DNA from: Lamellibrachia satsuma
Taxonomy: Eukaryota > Annelida > Polychaeta > Sabellida > Siboglinidae
Length of the DNA: 64,000 bases
Direction of reading: 5' to 3'
Assembly (NCBI GenBank): GCA_033239005.1
Contig: BSQZ01000054.1
Coordinates: forward strand, 1,124,431-1,188,430
The notes under the pieces were generated by a model. The model ran no database searches. It was not told where the DNA came from and saw nothing but the letters and a program-made list of their open reading frames with translations. Each line of letters starts with the position of its first letter. Position 1 is the stretch's first letter. Below are positions 43,727 to 58,082 of the stretch, one piece after another. The position numbers were made by a program, and so were the translations under genes.

Positions 43727-45050
43727 CCAGAATTGGTAGCTAAGAAAATAAAGGCAACAGAGAATTACAGACCAGTGAGTTTAACGTCAGTGATTTGTAA
43801 ATTATTAGAAAGGTTAATTAAAGACCATATGGTGGACTTCCTCGTTAAGCATAAATTATTAAATTCATCTCAACATGGATTCCTTAAAGCGAGGTCATGC
43901 TTAACAAATATGTTATGTTTTTTGGAAGAAATCACTAAGTGGATAGACGTGGGATCACCAGTAGATATTATCTACTTAGATTTTCAGAAAGCTTTTGACA
44001 AAGTGTCACATCAAAGATTACTACTTAAATTAAAAGCCCATGGTATCGGGGATAGCATAACTGACTGGATAGAACAATGGCTGACTGACAGAAGACAACG
44101 AGTTGTAGTAGATGGAGAAGTTTCAAATTGGAAATCGGTTTTGAGTGGGGTACCTCAAGGATCAGTATTAGGACCTATATTATTCTTAATTTATATCAAT
44201 GACTTGGACGACAGTATAACAAGTAACGTACTGAAATTTGCGGATGACACAAAACTGTTTAGAAAGATTAATACTGATGGTGATAAACAACATTTACAAA
44301 ACGATCTAGACAGATTAGTGAAATGGTCTGAGAAATGGCAGATGCTGTTCAATTTTTCGAAATGTAAATGCCTACATACAGGACATGGGAACTTGAATGT
44401 AAACTATAAAATGGGAGATACTGTTCTGGGTACTACTGTAAAAGAAAAGGACTTAGGAGTTACAATAAGCGCTGATATGAAAGTTTTAGAGCAGTGTGGT
44501 ATTGCAGCTTCAAAGGGTAATAACATTCTTGGATTGATTAGAAGAAACATAACATACAAGGGAAAAAAGTTAATTATACCTCTTTATAAAGCAATAGTTA
44601 GACCTCATTTAGAATACTGTATACAAGCATGGAGACCATATCGTAAGAAGGATATAGATACGTTTTTAAGATATTGAATGGGTATGAAAATATTGATAGA
44701 AATATGTTTTTCTCACTCAAGAAGGATAGCAGAACTAGAGGACATGAGGTAAAATTAGTAAAGGATCAATGTAGATTGGACATCAGGAAGCACTCGTTCT
44801 CACAGAGGACAATAAATGAATGGAACAAATTGTCTACAGATTGTGTAACTGCTAGCAGTGTGAATATGTTTAAAAACAAGGTTGACACATATCTCAGGAG
44901 GGCGGGTTATAAGTAGATGAACATTGTTGGGCTCTCGATAAGCCAATGGCTTCCTTGTCCACTTGCCATCTGGGCCTTTGGCTTGGATGGCAAATCTTGT
45001 TAAATCTTGAATGAACTGGAAACCAAATGAAATAAATATATTTGAATAAT
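43664..45050 (+). pseudogene. CR1-like LINE copy, 5'-truncated with two internal deletions
   Basis: Same family as 16,096-20,300. It starts inside ORF2 just before the RT domain. It lacks about 220 bp between KKIKA and ENYRPVSL and a further segment of about 140 bp between KKDIDT and the FKIL/NGYENI region. It retains DFQKAFDKV, GVPQGSVLGP and FADD in one 314-codon frame (43,733-44,677), and an 80-codon C-terminal frame (44,674-44,916). The 3' end with aaatgaaataaatatatttg is at about 45,050 and probably shows the true family 3' end better than the other copy. Confidence 0.9.
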
Positions 45051-45303
45051 ACCTACATCATAAGGTCAAGCTATGTAAATTAAATTACTGCACAGGGACA
45101 CATCCGCACACGACTGGGGCATATCCGCACACGACTGTGCAAATATGCCCGTAACGACTGGTGGCGGAAGATTGTCAATATTCCCGCACACGCGGTTTAT
45201 GGCGGTAAAATGTCTTTGCGCAACGACAACACTAATGACGCACTTTCCAAAAATGCATAAACACACTCCAATATGCATATATTATTGAGAATGTCAGTTA
45301 CTT

Positions 45304-45717
<414 letters not shown>

Positions 45718-46204
45718 AACACAACATTTTACTTTATAATTTCTTACCGGCGCAAAATAATTAAATTTGCGGGTTCAAATGCTCGATGTATGTGTTGGAT
45801 GTTACTGTAAACCACACTTTTGAAATCAAATACTAGGCGGTTCGGTCAAAAAAGTAATGAGGTGTGCGGACATGCCTCAGCGTATGGTCATATCCCATCT
45901 TCCCCGGGTTGTTTTGTGGGCAAGCCATTTTGTGAATACGCAAACATCATGTACGTTGTCATTGCAGATTGCACTATATTCTGTCACACCATTTGGCATA
46001 TTTTGTTGTTTGTAAACATAGGGTTGCAATGAAATAATAGTGAAGGAATTTACTAATTGTTCAGTCATTTACACATAGCAATTTGGGGAGATTGTGTCAA
46101 TGGCTAGATATTTTGATGCGTATCACATCGAAAACATTGGGTTTAGTGTATTTTAGATAATTAATTACTGTTGTCCAATAAATATACTGTATAAAACATG
46201 TCAG

Positions 46205-47060
46205 AATTTGTCAACGGGATTTCGAAAACAAACTCACACGAATCACAGATCTTCGCAACTTGCCGATCGATGTCATCTTTCTTTTAGTTCGAGCAGCGAC
46301 TGATTTTTGGGGTATTGCAACACTGAAATTTCGATAAACATCTCGGTTGGGTAAATATAAAATCCATACAAGGCGTGTTACAATATTGATATGTCATCTC
46401 TTAATGCTTTTAAAATACATTATTATTTCCGTTTGAAAATAAAAATACTAATTTTACGACATACAAATACAGCTTTATGACAATTATTTTCAGAACAATA
46501 CATCATCCAAAAAATCCGTTGTTTATTCCCTTTAAATATACAAGGTCTGGTGGTTCATGGTAAAATCATGTTGTATAGAATAAACCAAATATATAATATT
46601 ATATTCTAACACCTTCATACTAATTATATTTTAACGAACCACCGTTTTGAAACACAATTTGACCATTATTTCTTTAGCTAGAATGTTTCGACTAGAACAT
46701 TATATTCGCTTGGCATGTTGAATGGCAAGGTCATTAGCCATTAACAAATAACGGTCAAATTATATTTTAACACTCTTGTTAATTAAAGCATTAGTGATTC
46801 ACAAATGACGGTCACTTTATATTTTAACACTAATATTTTGTTAATTAAAATATATTTTACAATAAACATGGTCCGATGTTGTACCTTTATTAGGATAGTC
46901 GGCGGTAATTTCCATTTACTCACATGTACGTTGCTACCGTTCTTGTTTTACAAGATGGCGGCCCGTAGCCGTGCAGGTTGCACAAAAATGGCGGCTGACC
47001 ACTGTAAATAAAACACAAAAATAACTGTCCTAGAACCGGGACGGATTTTCCATATACGAC
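46205..47060. other. AT-rich stretch, no gene seen
   Basis: Beyond the right edge of copy B. It contains three or four loose copies of a 'tcaaattatattttaacac'-like motif (46,590-46,860). A frame at 46,805-47,011 is not supported. Confidence 0.4.
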
Positions 47061-47990
47061 ACTGTGAGTTTAACACTAGTTGTGTGCAAATTATTAGAAA
47101 CATCCACATGGTTGAATTCCTTGCAAAACCTAAACTAATAAATAAATCTCAACGTGGTTTCCTAAAAGCTATGTCATGTCTAACCAATTCATTATCCTTT
47201 TTGGAAAACATTACAAAGTGGGTAGATCAGTAGGGATCACTATGGATGTTGTCTACCAAGATTTTCAGAAAGCTTTCGAAAAAATGCTAATGGTAATTTC
47301 TTAGACTAAAAGCCTACGGTATTGGCGATGGTGTAATCAACTGGATAGAGGATGATTTTTAGGCAGAATACATATAGTAATAGTAGATGTGGAGATCTCA
47401 ATCTGGCAACCAGCTTTACGTTGGGTACCATATGGATCAGCATTATGACATATATTATTTTTAATAATGATTTGGAAGATGATATATCAAGCAAAATACT
47501 GAAATTCGCTGACGAGACTGAAGTATTGTTTCGTTTAAAGAAAACTTTGGTCAAAAAAGGGAGAAAACGTAATCAATGGAAAAAGGTGGTATCTCCCGCT
47601 CGAAGGCGGTAACGTTGACATTACGAAGTCACTACTAAGAGGAGACTAAAAAGAGACCAAATACAAGTGTTTTAAATAGTGAGTGGTTATGAGGATATTT
47701 ATAGAAATATTTTGTTCAAACTTAAAGAAGGCAGTAGAACCAGAGGGCACGAAAATGCATTGCTTAAGGAACAGTGTAGGTTGGATAAGAGAAAGTATTC
47801 ATTTTCGACGATAATTGAATGTAACAAACGATGCGGTGAAATGATTGTGTGGATGCTAACTAGCAGGGTGAATATGTCTAAAAAAATTAAATTGACACCT
47901 GTCTCATAAGGGCGGGCTATACATAACTGAAAAAAATGTGTTGACTGTCGATAAGCAAATGGCTTCACGTGTCATCTGGAGCTTATTGCA
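47060..47990 (+). pseudogene. Old, degraded CR1-like LINE copy
   Basis: Similar to the RT-to-3'-end part of the family at 16,096-20,300. Recognisable pieces are CKLLETSTW-like text at about 47,080, the QKAF region at about 47,265, GTIWIS at about 47,430, ILKFADETEVLF at 47,500-47,535 (catalytic FADE in place of FADD), SGYEDIYRNILFKLKEGSRT at 47,679 on, and the 3' 'tcgataagcaaatggcttc' at 47,950. Many indels show it is much older than the other two copies. Confidence 0.85.
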
Positions 47991-48060
47991 GCTTTATTAA
48001 AAGCCTTATAAAAGCTGCACAGGTATATTAGACATTCTATCTGTTGACGTCATGGACACA

Positions 48061-48655
48061 GTGACAGGTAGGAGAGAGGGTGACGCAGGAGGGGCCGAAC
48101 GGTGTTTCTTTTATGAACAAAACTGGTAGGAGAGAGGGTGACGCAGGAGGGGCCGAACATTGTTTATTCTATGAACAAAACTGGTAGGAGAGAGGTACAT
48201 AAAGAAAGCATATCTCTGACGTTACGTAAGCGACTCGCCCTCGTCGTCGTTATTAACCGTGTCTGCTACAAACCTGAAACCTGATACGCTACGTGTTGGA
48301 AACTTAATGTATTTGCAAAAAAATCCATCGTCGTGTCTAAAGTGTATTCCGACGACAGCAATCACCGTTAATAAACCAGAAGATATACATTTTATGGTGA
48401 ACTTGCGCAATCAACACAATGCAAGTCCTCACTATAGTTTTTCATAAAATAAACACTGTTCGGCCCCTCCTGCGTCACCCTCTCTCCGACCAGTTTTGTT
48501 CATAAAATAAACACTGTTCGGCCTCTCCTGCGTAACCCTCTCTCCTACCAGTTTTGTTCATAAAATAAACAATGTTCGGCCCCTCCTGCGTCACCCTCTC
48601 TCCGACCAGTTTTGTTCATAAAGTAAACAATGTTCGGCCCCTCCTGCGTCACCTA
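48061..48655. mobile_element. Foldback-like element with tandem-repeat arms
   Basis: The left arm (48,061-48,196) holds a little over two direct copies of a roughly 58-bp unit (ggtaggagagagggtgacgc...). The right arm (48,440-48,655) holds nearly four copies of the reverse complement. A unique centre of about 240 bp (48,197-48,440) separates them. Long inverted arms made of short tandem repeats are the hallmark of foldback (FB) transposons. No transposase is visible and target duplications were not resolved. Confidence 0.65.
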
Positions 48656-48924
48656 AATAGGTGATATATATATATATATATATCCACTGAGATTACGCAC
48701 GCACGTACGCACGCACACACGCACACACGCGCAAGCGTGCATGAGCCAGGCTGTGCACAATTTGTGACAGGCTTTGTCACTATTATTGTGTGCACAGCGG
48801 CAATCCTCTTTGGATATGAATAACATTGGATTGCCCAATACCAACCTACCAAGTAGTTGATATATTTATTTAAACAGAGAAAGGTCTGCATGAGCGTGTC
48901 CCCATTTGATTATAAACACAAATA

Positions 48925-49373
48925 CACCGGGAGTCCACGGGGTATCGAGCTACACCCGGAGTCAACGGGGTATCGAGCTACACCCGGAGTCAACGGGGTA
49001 TCGAGCTACACCCAGAGTCAACGGGGTATCGAGCTGCACCCGGAGTCAACGGGGTATCGAGCTACACCCGGAGTCAACGGGGCATCGAGCTACACCCGGA
49101 GTCCACGGGGTATCGAGCTACACCCGGAGTTAACGGGGTATCGAGCTACACCCGGAGTCAACGGGGTATCGAGCTACATCCGGAGTCAACCGGGTATCGA
49201 GCTACACCCAGAGTCAATGAGGTATCAAGCTGCACCCGGAGTCAACGGGGTATCGAGCTACACCCGGAGTCAACGGGGTATCGAGCTACACCCGGAGTCC
49301 ACGGGGTATCGAGCTACACACGTAGTCAATGGGGTATCGAGCTACACCCGGAGTCAACGGGGTATCGAGCTAC
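48925..49373 (+). repeat. 28-bp minisatellite, about 16 units
   Basis: The unit is ggggtatcgagctacacccg followed by gagtcaac. The frames across it repeat GIELHPEST or YRATPGVNG and are artefacts. Confidence 0.95.
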
Positions 49374-49924
49374 AAAAAACACACGAAGAACTCATTCACA
49401 CGCAATACATTATTTTAAAACAAAACAAATGTCATGGTTTTCGGCCTATGCGCCTATACGAATTACTAAAGTATAACCATTTGTAACTACAATTAAAAAT
49501 ATCACGCCAGTGGTTAACTAGAAAACTTTGTTGAACACACACCATCTTAATTTCATGGGCCACGTCATACTCTTAGATAACCCTACGTCACAAGGGTGGT
49601 ATTCTGGCAACTTATGCTCACCAAATGGAAATATATTTGTATGCACCAATTCCTATACTTGCCAATAGGATATGGCCATGATATTTGCATCCTAACTCAA
49701 CATTTGTAACACATGCACATTGTTTATATGAAAGGTCACGACCGACACAATCGTAGCAACACATTGGACTGGCTAATGGTCTAATCAGGGCGTTTACACG
49801 ACCGATACTATTGTTGCACTACAATATTACGCGATACCGTGTTGGCCGACCAATTAGAACATTAATTACTTGCGTAGACCGGCCTTTAAGACGCGGTTGC
49901 ACAAGCTGGTATGAACAACATATC
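49374..49924. other. Non-coding stretch
   Basis: No exon, RNA or repeat was recognised. It abuts the hAT-like fragment. Confidence 0.35.
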
Positions 49925-50672
49925 TAAGCTGCAATCGCTCTGTGAAACAATATGGACCGTTCACTGCTGCAGTCACTGGACTGAGCTATTTGGCAGGAGA
50001 CAGGAACGGCAGTGCCATAAGCTACTTGTTGTCCATCAAACAGTTTGACTTCATCATAACACTGTTGACCATTCAGCATGCCATCCAAAGACTGCTTCCT
50101 TTGATCACATTCCTACTGACCAAACAGTGTGACCTTGTGCAGGCACAATCAATAATCGTCAAGCTGCAACAGGAGACGGCAGAACCAGAAACATGAAAGG
50201 CATTGTTTGATAGTAACGCTAACAGGACCATAAACCAGTCACTCATTACAGTTTGTATTGACCCTATATCCTGGATCCATTACAGTATGTATTGATCCAA
50301 TTTCCTGCATCCAAAAAGCGCAAGAGAGGGACAGCTTCCATTCCAAAGTTGGATCCCAGGGGTGTCCACCTGGTGCCCGGGCAAACCCCAATTGCAACCA
50401 GATCGGCGTCATAATTAATTGTCGAGATACCGCGATTATATTTCAGCACCATCACTGATTACTAGATAACTTTGTCTAGTGAGAGATCATCCAAACCTAC
50501 TCAGACAGCAAACCCTTGTGAAAGACAATCGCAGCAGCCCGTAGGAAAAAGAAGAAGCCATCGCGATGACATCACCCACCTCGACACTGATGAGAATCAC
50601 TGCAATTTAAATGTTCTCATCAAATTCTGGGTTGATGCCTGGGATGTGGTTTGGAGGCAATGCGCACTTTGA
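49925..50672 (+). pseudogene. hAT-like transposase or DUF4371/ZMYM-type fragment
   Basis: The frame 49,942-50,196 (SYLAGDRNGSAISYLLSIKQ, then FDFIITLLTIQHAIQRLLPL and QCDLVQAQSIIVKLQQE) closely resembles the region of hAT-type transposase-like proteins with a conserved 'L-T-x-Q-H' helix and an 'LVEA..E...V...LQ' segment. A stop interrupts it after EPET, at the position where the family usually has Trp. A further possible piece with GKRRSHRDD and NVLIKFWVD is at 50,480-50,660. A decayed fragment. Confidence 0.55.
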
Positions 50673-50741
50673 GATGCAAAACAAAATAGGTAATACACAG
50701 CGAACTGATTGCTATTATTGAGAAGTAGATCCAGCTGAAGA

Positions 50742-50942
50742 TCATGGTTTGGTTATAATATTGCTTCCGCTTATCCGTGAGAAGCAGTAATAGATCAAAA
50801 ACGGAACAACAAGTCTTTGTCCTATGGCTTGTAAATCATCAGCAGAAAATCCTAGAGGAGTTTTTCTCCTACACTTTGTTCGCTTTGTACTTCCGAAAAA
50901 TGAAGAATCATGTACTACAAATTTGCATCGAGAAGTCTCCAC
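50742..50942 (-). other. Unidentified open frame, duplicated at 52,793-52,993
   Basis: A 66-codon minus-strand frame (CKFVVHDSSFFGSTKRTKCR, FSADDLQAIGQRLVVPFLIY). The copy at 52,793-52,993 stays open with only a few substitutions. The duplication is too recent for this to prove coding. A tgaaatcacag just upstream on the same strand could be a splice acceptor. I do not recognise the family. It may be a host exon or a transposase piece. Confidence 0.3.
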
Positions 50943-52563
50943 TGTGATTTCACCAGTTACAGCTTCAACAATTTATCCCCAAAACGGCAACGGCAGCGCG
51001 TAGGCGCGACCAAAGAGTTCGTGTCCGAGGTCAGTCGCACCAATAAACGCTATAGGTTCATTGCTACAGTGCATTGGAGGTGTTAGCATTATAATCTGCA
51101 ACACACATGATGAATTTGTGAAGTATTTCACATATATAATCATGGTGTAAAATTAATAAGTATTAATGCGATTTCGCTTATATTTCGAAAGGACATTCTA
51201 CTGTAGTACACGCAAGCTCGCAGACACGCACGCACGCACGCTTGCACGCACGCACATCCTCCATCCCTCTCTTCTTCCCTCAACACCCCCCTCTCTCTCC
51301 ATATATCTCTCTCTTCCCCCTTCTCTCTCTCTATCCCCGCGCGTGAGTGTGTGTCTGTGTGTGCGTGTGTGCATGCGTGCATGCGTACGTGCATGGGCGC
51401 GTATGGAGCCCGCGAATGTGGAACTGTGAGTCAGCTATTAACAAACAACAAACAAATAAACCACCGCAACATCCCGTCGGCTAAGACTCGGTGGCTCGCC
51501 GAGACTTCAAATCAACTGCGTTACTGTAATTGTCAGCTGGTGGTGTTTTGGCCTTTCTGGGCAGAATATTCTTATTGTGTTCGGCTTTTCGACGTTGATC
51601 GTTTTTCTGAGGTGTTTGATTTCGTTCCGCTTCTCAGACATACACTTAATAAATCATGTTCGTTTGCATGATGTCAATACATTGTGACTACCGGAAACAT
51701 TTGATATGAAACACGAACAAAGCTTTCTGGATCATGTTATTTTCTTCGAATTGTCGTGAACAACAAAGGCTTGTCTAGTCAAAAATGTTTTTGCATTGGA
51801 CTCGTGTAATAAAATACGCACATTGTAGGTAACATGTAATATATAGCTTGTTATCTAAAGCTTATTTGCTGATGACATTTTTCTGACATCAGAATCTTAA
51901 GAAGAAGAAGAAAGAGAAAAAGACGAAAACAGAACAATGTGAAATATTATTACGTAATCTGTATTGTGTTATCTAGATGTGTAAGATTCAGATCTTACAG
52001 ACCAAGTTATTACTAACTGGTGCATGCTATGTTACCACTAACTGGTTGTTTGGTACAACAAATAAAACAAATCTAACTGAGTTTATCGGTATTTTTGTTT
52101 AGTGCTCTTTTATGTTACAAAATATTTTAATACATTAAAATGACCATATCCGGTCAGAATTGTTTAATGGTTAGCCTCAGCGTCACACCCCATAGACCCA
52201 CGCTGCTACAATTCACATTTGACATTCAAGTAGCAATAGTGGCACCATGAGGTATTAGACGTTACATAACTCACGATGTGGTATTGTTGCACTATGACGT
52301 CATACCCCGCCAACGCCCCGAAGCAGCTGGTATTATTTATTAATTCGAAATAAAATTAAATTACAGCTCGCTTTATATGTTTACCCAACAAAACATTTAT
52401 CGAGAATATGCGTGTTTCTACAAACAAGCCTTACTATCTATTTGCAATTTAAGTCAGTATTACTTATAAACTGCAACATATATCAAATAACAACATAAAA
52501 CATTAAATGATTATATTACATGAAATGTAATAATTATATTACATTAAAATAAAATTCCATTAC

Positions 52564-52615
52564 ATTTATATTTTTATTACAATTACATTACATTAAAGTT
52601 ATATTACATTAAAAT

Positions 52616-52692
<77 letters not shown>

Positions 52693-52728
52693 ATTTAATG
52701 TAATGTAATTGTAATAAAAATATAATTT
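52564..52728. repeat. Inverted repeat enclosing (AT)n
   Basis: The arms 52,564-52,600 and 52,691-52,728 are reverse complements (core ttattacaattacattacat), with a TA/AT array of about 60 bases and TAA repeats in the loop. The same structure recurs at 53,835-54,212 with a longer AT array. Confidence 0.85.
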
Positions 52729-52737
52729 AAAAATAAA

Positions 52738-54212
<1,475 letters not shown>

Positions 54213-55330
54213 AAAAGAAAGACAAGTATGATAACCAGAGGGTGCGAAGTGTAAGTTGGAGACCAAGAGAGAACGATCAATGTTTGGAGCAAATAACCTG
54301 CCGATTAAGTCAATAAATGTGTGAATGTTTTCAAAATCAGAACGCACAAGAAAAAATGTGTTGTCTTCTCGCAGAGATATGGTGACAAGTCAGCGAAAAG
54401 CAGGGAACAGGTGCTGGCCCCAATCCCACCGATAAAGAAGAAGAAGACATCAACTGATAAAATTCCATACTTCATTATCAGGTGTCCCAGAACTAGGCTT
54501 CTCTACAAAATGTCATATATTACGTGAGAGCCTGTTAACCACCCACGTTGTATTAGCGGTGTATACCGTAGCAAGAATACAATTGGGGATCAGATGCGTG
54601 TAGCTGGCATCATGGCCATATGAAGGTGCCATGGGCAGTTCTAGTTGTTATGGGCATGTGATGAAAATGCTAACATCTGTCGTTTATAAATTTATTTGTT
54701 TTTTATTTGATATGACTTCTTGGTCCCACTATTTTGTATCTCTAGTGATGCCTATATGTTTTATTTGTATTTACATTTCTGTTAACCCAGGCTACGTGGA
54801 ATTTAAACCACATATAAAGTTTTAATTACATCTGATTCTGAATGTGTGATGTTGGTGATGTCCATAAGCTATTAAATAAAAAATATAATTGTATATTACG
54901 TTTTCAGCACTAAGTTGATCGCTAAGCCAGGTTGCCTATAACTTATGCGGAATGTGAACGGTTTATTTTCACCCTGTTTGTTAAACCTTCACTTTTATTA
55001 TCTAAATATTTATATTATTTTGTTTGTTATTGTTTTGTTATTAACCTATTTAAATCAATTGGTTGTCGTTTTTAAGATAATGTCACCGCTATTCCTACTG
55101 TGTATTTTCTTCCTGTCCTGTTCGATGGCCTGGTGATGACTAAAGCGTTGTTTGTTACGTCAATACACCCCCAACAAATTAGAGTACATCGATCGCTTTC
55201 CTTTTTATACTGCTTCTCATGACTTAACCTTTGTTTTAGCCGCAAATTACGCCCAACCCTTGCGATAGAACAACATTTAAATCAGCCACGTACTTCTCCT
55301 GTTAGTATCAATCCTGGGCGTACAATCAGT
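54213..55330. other. Mostly non-coding stretch with one possible exon
   Basis: Apart from the candidate exon at 54,375-54,481, no feature was recognised. Several short hydrophobic frames (54,631-55,136) have AT-driven composition and no support. Confidence 0.3.
54375..54481 (+). other. Possible internal exon, unassigned
   Basis: Acceptor tcttctcgcag, donor atcag|gtgtcc. The open frame gives RYGDKSAKSREQVLAPIPPI then a poly-Lys run (KKKK) and TSTDKIPYFIIR. Lys-rich and GC-richer than its flanks. There is no paralogous support, so this is weak. Confidence 0.2.
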
Positions 55331-55399
55331 CGCAACATGAGGTTTGCTGCCACAAACGCCCGATCAGGTTTGGTAAGACGGCATCATTTAGTGACTTAT

Positions 55400-56040
55400 T
55401 GTTTTTAAAAAAGATTGCCATCTGTGAAACATGACGAAGAACACATGACGTTAATGCTTGCATAGCTGACATTTATCCATCTGGTTATAATTTTCATCAT
55501 CGACCACGTTCGGTTGGAAGAGGTGGTGGTGTTGGCGTTTTGTTATCGGACCACATACTCTACCTATTCATGTCTCAATCAAGTGTTTATGTGACTCATT
55601 CTCTAGTCATTTCAAGAAAAAAATTCGCATCCGTTTTGTTTTTCCAGATCATACTTTTAATCCTGTACAAGTGGACTATCCGCAAGTAAATTCTCTTATC
55701 AATGACTTGCTTCTTTTATGGCAAGGGTAGTTATCCGGGCTCCCCGTTTCTCTCACTCATAACCACTTCTTAAATCATTGCATTGGCTCCCTGTCCGATA
55801 TCGCGTTATTTTTAAGATCTGTACAATTACCTATCAAACACTTTTATCCAAGCAACCAGCATATTTACATTCACTGCTAATTCCTGCAAGACTGCCCAGA
55901 CAACGTCGATCATCTAATTCTAATCAATTTGTTGTTCTCAGTGTTAAGACACATGTCGAACCTAGAGCTGCACCGACTCTGTGGAACTCACTCCCTGTTA
56001 GTCTGCTAAGTCTGTAGTAGGACATATAGCAACATCTCGC
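55400..56040 (+). mobile_element. Internally deleted L2/Rex1-like LINE remnant
   Basis: The first piece (55,470-55,560) translates to ADIYPSGYNFHHRPR then SVGRGGGVGVLLSD, an APE endonuclease motif. The second (55,740-56,017) gives LHWLPVRYRVIFKICTITYQ-like text and RAAPTLWNSLPVSL, the typical C-terminal end of L2/Rex1-type LINE polyproteins. The RT core is missing. The remnant runs into the long GT array at 56,056. Confidence 0.8.
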
Positions 56041-56055
56041 CGTAAACTAAAAACC

Positions 56056-56523
<468 letters not shown>

Positions 56524-56584
56524 CAATGGGTATGCTGAGGGTATAAAAAAACGAGGACAAAAGGGATCTTCAGGTGGCGTCAAA

Positions 56585-56835
56585 ACAGTGCCGTATCTGG
56601 GATCTCGCAAAGGGAGAGGCCAAGGAGTGGCTGGGTGGGGGTGTGGGTGGGAGGGGGGCTTAGTTACCCATTAGTGTGCCGTGATACTCTGTAGTAGCGC
56701 AACATGATACATACACACCAAAGTAAGCCAATGGCGGCTATGGTCCAATGCCCCCGCCCCGCCCCGCCCCGCCCCGCCCCGCCCCGCCCCGCCCCGCCCC
56801 GCCCCGCCCCGCCCCGCCCCGCCCCCCCCCCCCGA
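56585..56835. mobile_element. hAT-like MITE copy with expanded (CCCCG)n tail
   Basis: It starts 'ccgtatctgggatctcgcaa' and includes 'gggcttagttacccattag', matching 27,305-27,390. Its C-rich right part is expanded to about 16 CCCCG units (56,748-56,822) followed by poly-C. The minus strand there has regular GGGG runs, a strong G-quadruplex candidate. Confidence 0.5.
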
Positions 56836-56839
56836 TAGT

Positions 56840-58082
56840 AAGAGACTGTATATACATAAGACCTGAAATGTTATTATACACAATATACTAACTATATGTT
56901 TACAGCCACCATCATTGAATCCAACTGATAGCATGCACATTTATAATAGTCGGGACAAATTAAGCAAATATGCACATAAATAAATCATGAATTACTAATT
57001 AATAATATGTAGCACTGTATATCTGTTTCGTTGATGGTTCAGTTATTGTTGTCTAATTTGATAAATGTTCAATGGTTTGATGAACTGTTAAATATAATAA
57101 TATCAAAACAAAACAACATCTGAAAGGACGATATTCATGTACATATCAAATTATATTTTAAACATGTTTGCATTGCATTTGGGTGGTCAACATTTCGCCG
57201 TCAACTAAACACCCACCAGTTTAATCTCGTTTATCCTCCACAGCTCATCAGCGAACCAATCCGACTGTTTCAGACTGGAATTGCTAACAGACTAGAAACT
57301 GTCTAAACCTATTGTTTTGATGACCTTATGAGCTTAAGTTTCTCGAGGATTTTAATGCAATCGAAGTGTTTTTATTGTAGTGTATGTGCGTGAAACTACG
57401 TAACAAAGATCTTACACTACACAATACGATTTTATATGGTCACTGGACAAATTCACGCAGATGTTATGCTTAAGTGCTTCACTCTGACTGTTTTCTTCTT
57501 CTTCTATTTCTCTCTCACTCTCAGTCGCAGTTTGAGTCTCTCCAGGGCGGTCTTTCTTGGGCAAGGGAGTACCACTGGTTTGAATATATGCCCTTTTCTT
57601 AAAATGTCGCTTCACTACATATAAAAACCAATGTTTGGGTGAGTCCTCTGTTTCTAGTTCCTTCCGATAATTGAAAATACAGAATTGAATTTGGACGTGT
57701 GCTGTCATCCATCCGAGCCACGAGACTTACTTGCAGCAGATATTGTTCTCTTTTCGTGTCATACCCACATGCTGGATCTAAGGTGTTCGTGTGTTCGTGC
57801 GTTCACGCGTTCGTGCATTCGTGCGTTCGTGTTGTATGCGTGCGTGCGCGCGTGCTTAATGCGCTTGTGAGCACGCTTGTGCGTAAAATTCAGAGCAACA
57901 AATTGCAGATGGATTATTTAATAATAACGTAGTACCGGCATATCTAGTTATCGAATTGTTCCTCGGATTCCAACGTATGCATGACGCCGTTGTGTGTCAT
58001 TAAACCACGGCGTCTGTCGGCGGGAACTTGATACGCGACAGAATATCCGCAGCAATCACCAGATCAAATCCTGATATTGCAG
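56840..58082. other. Non-coding stretch
   Basis: No gene was recognised. A 99-codon minus-strand frame (57,412-57,708) is not supported by homology or splice sites. A small TTCGTGCG-type repeat lies at 57,785-57,860. Confidence 0.35.

Larger units (their letters stand above)
50687..52737 (+). repeat. Local tandem duplication, unit 1
   Basis: A unit of about 2,050 bp. Segments 50,687-51,572 and 52,357-52,737 recur in the same order in 52,738-54,212. The part 51,573-52,356 is missing from unit 2. It includes a minus-strand 66-codon frame of unknown nature, a (CACG)n/CT-rich/(TGTGCG)n satellite patch (51,220-51,400), and a terminal inverted repeat around an (AT)n array. Confidence 0.9.

Noticed and set aside
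50258..50458. Paired frames on both strands around 50,260-50,460
   Set aside because: No family recognised and no splice sites. Probably part of the decayed hAT-like element or chance.
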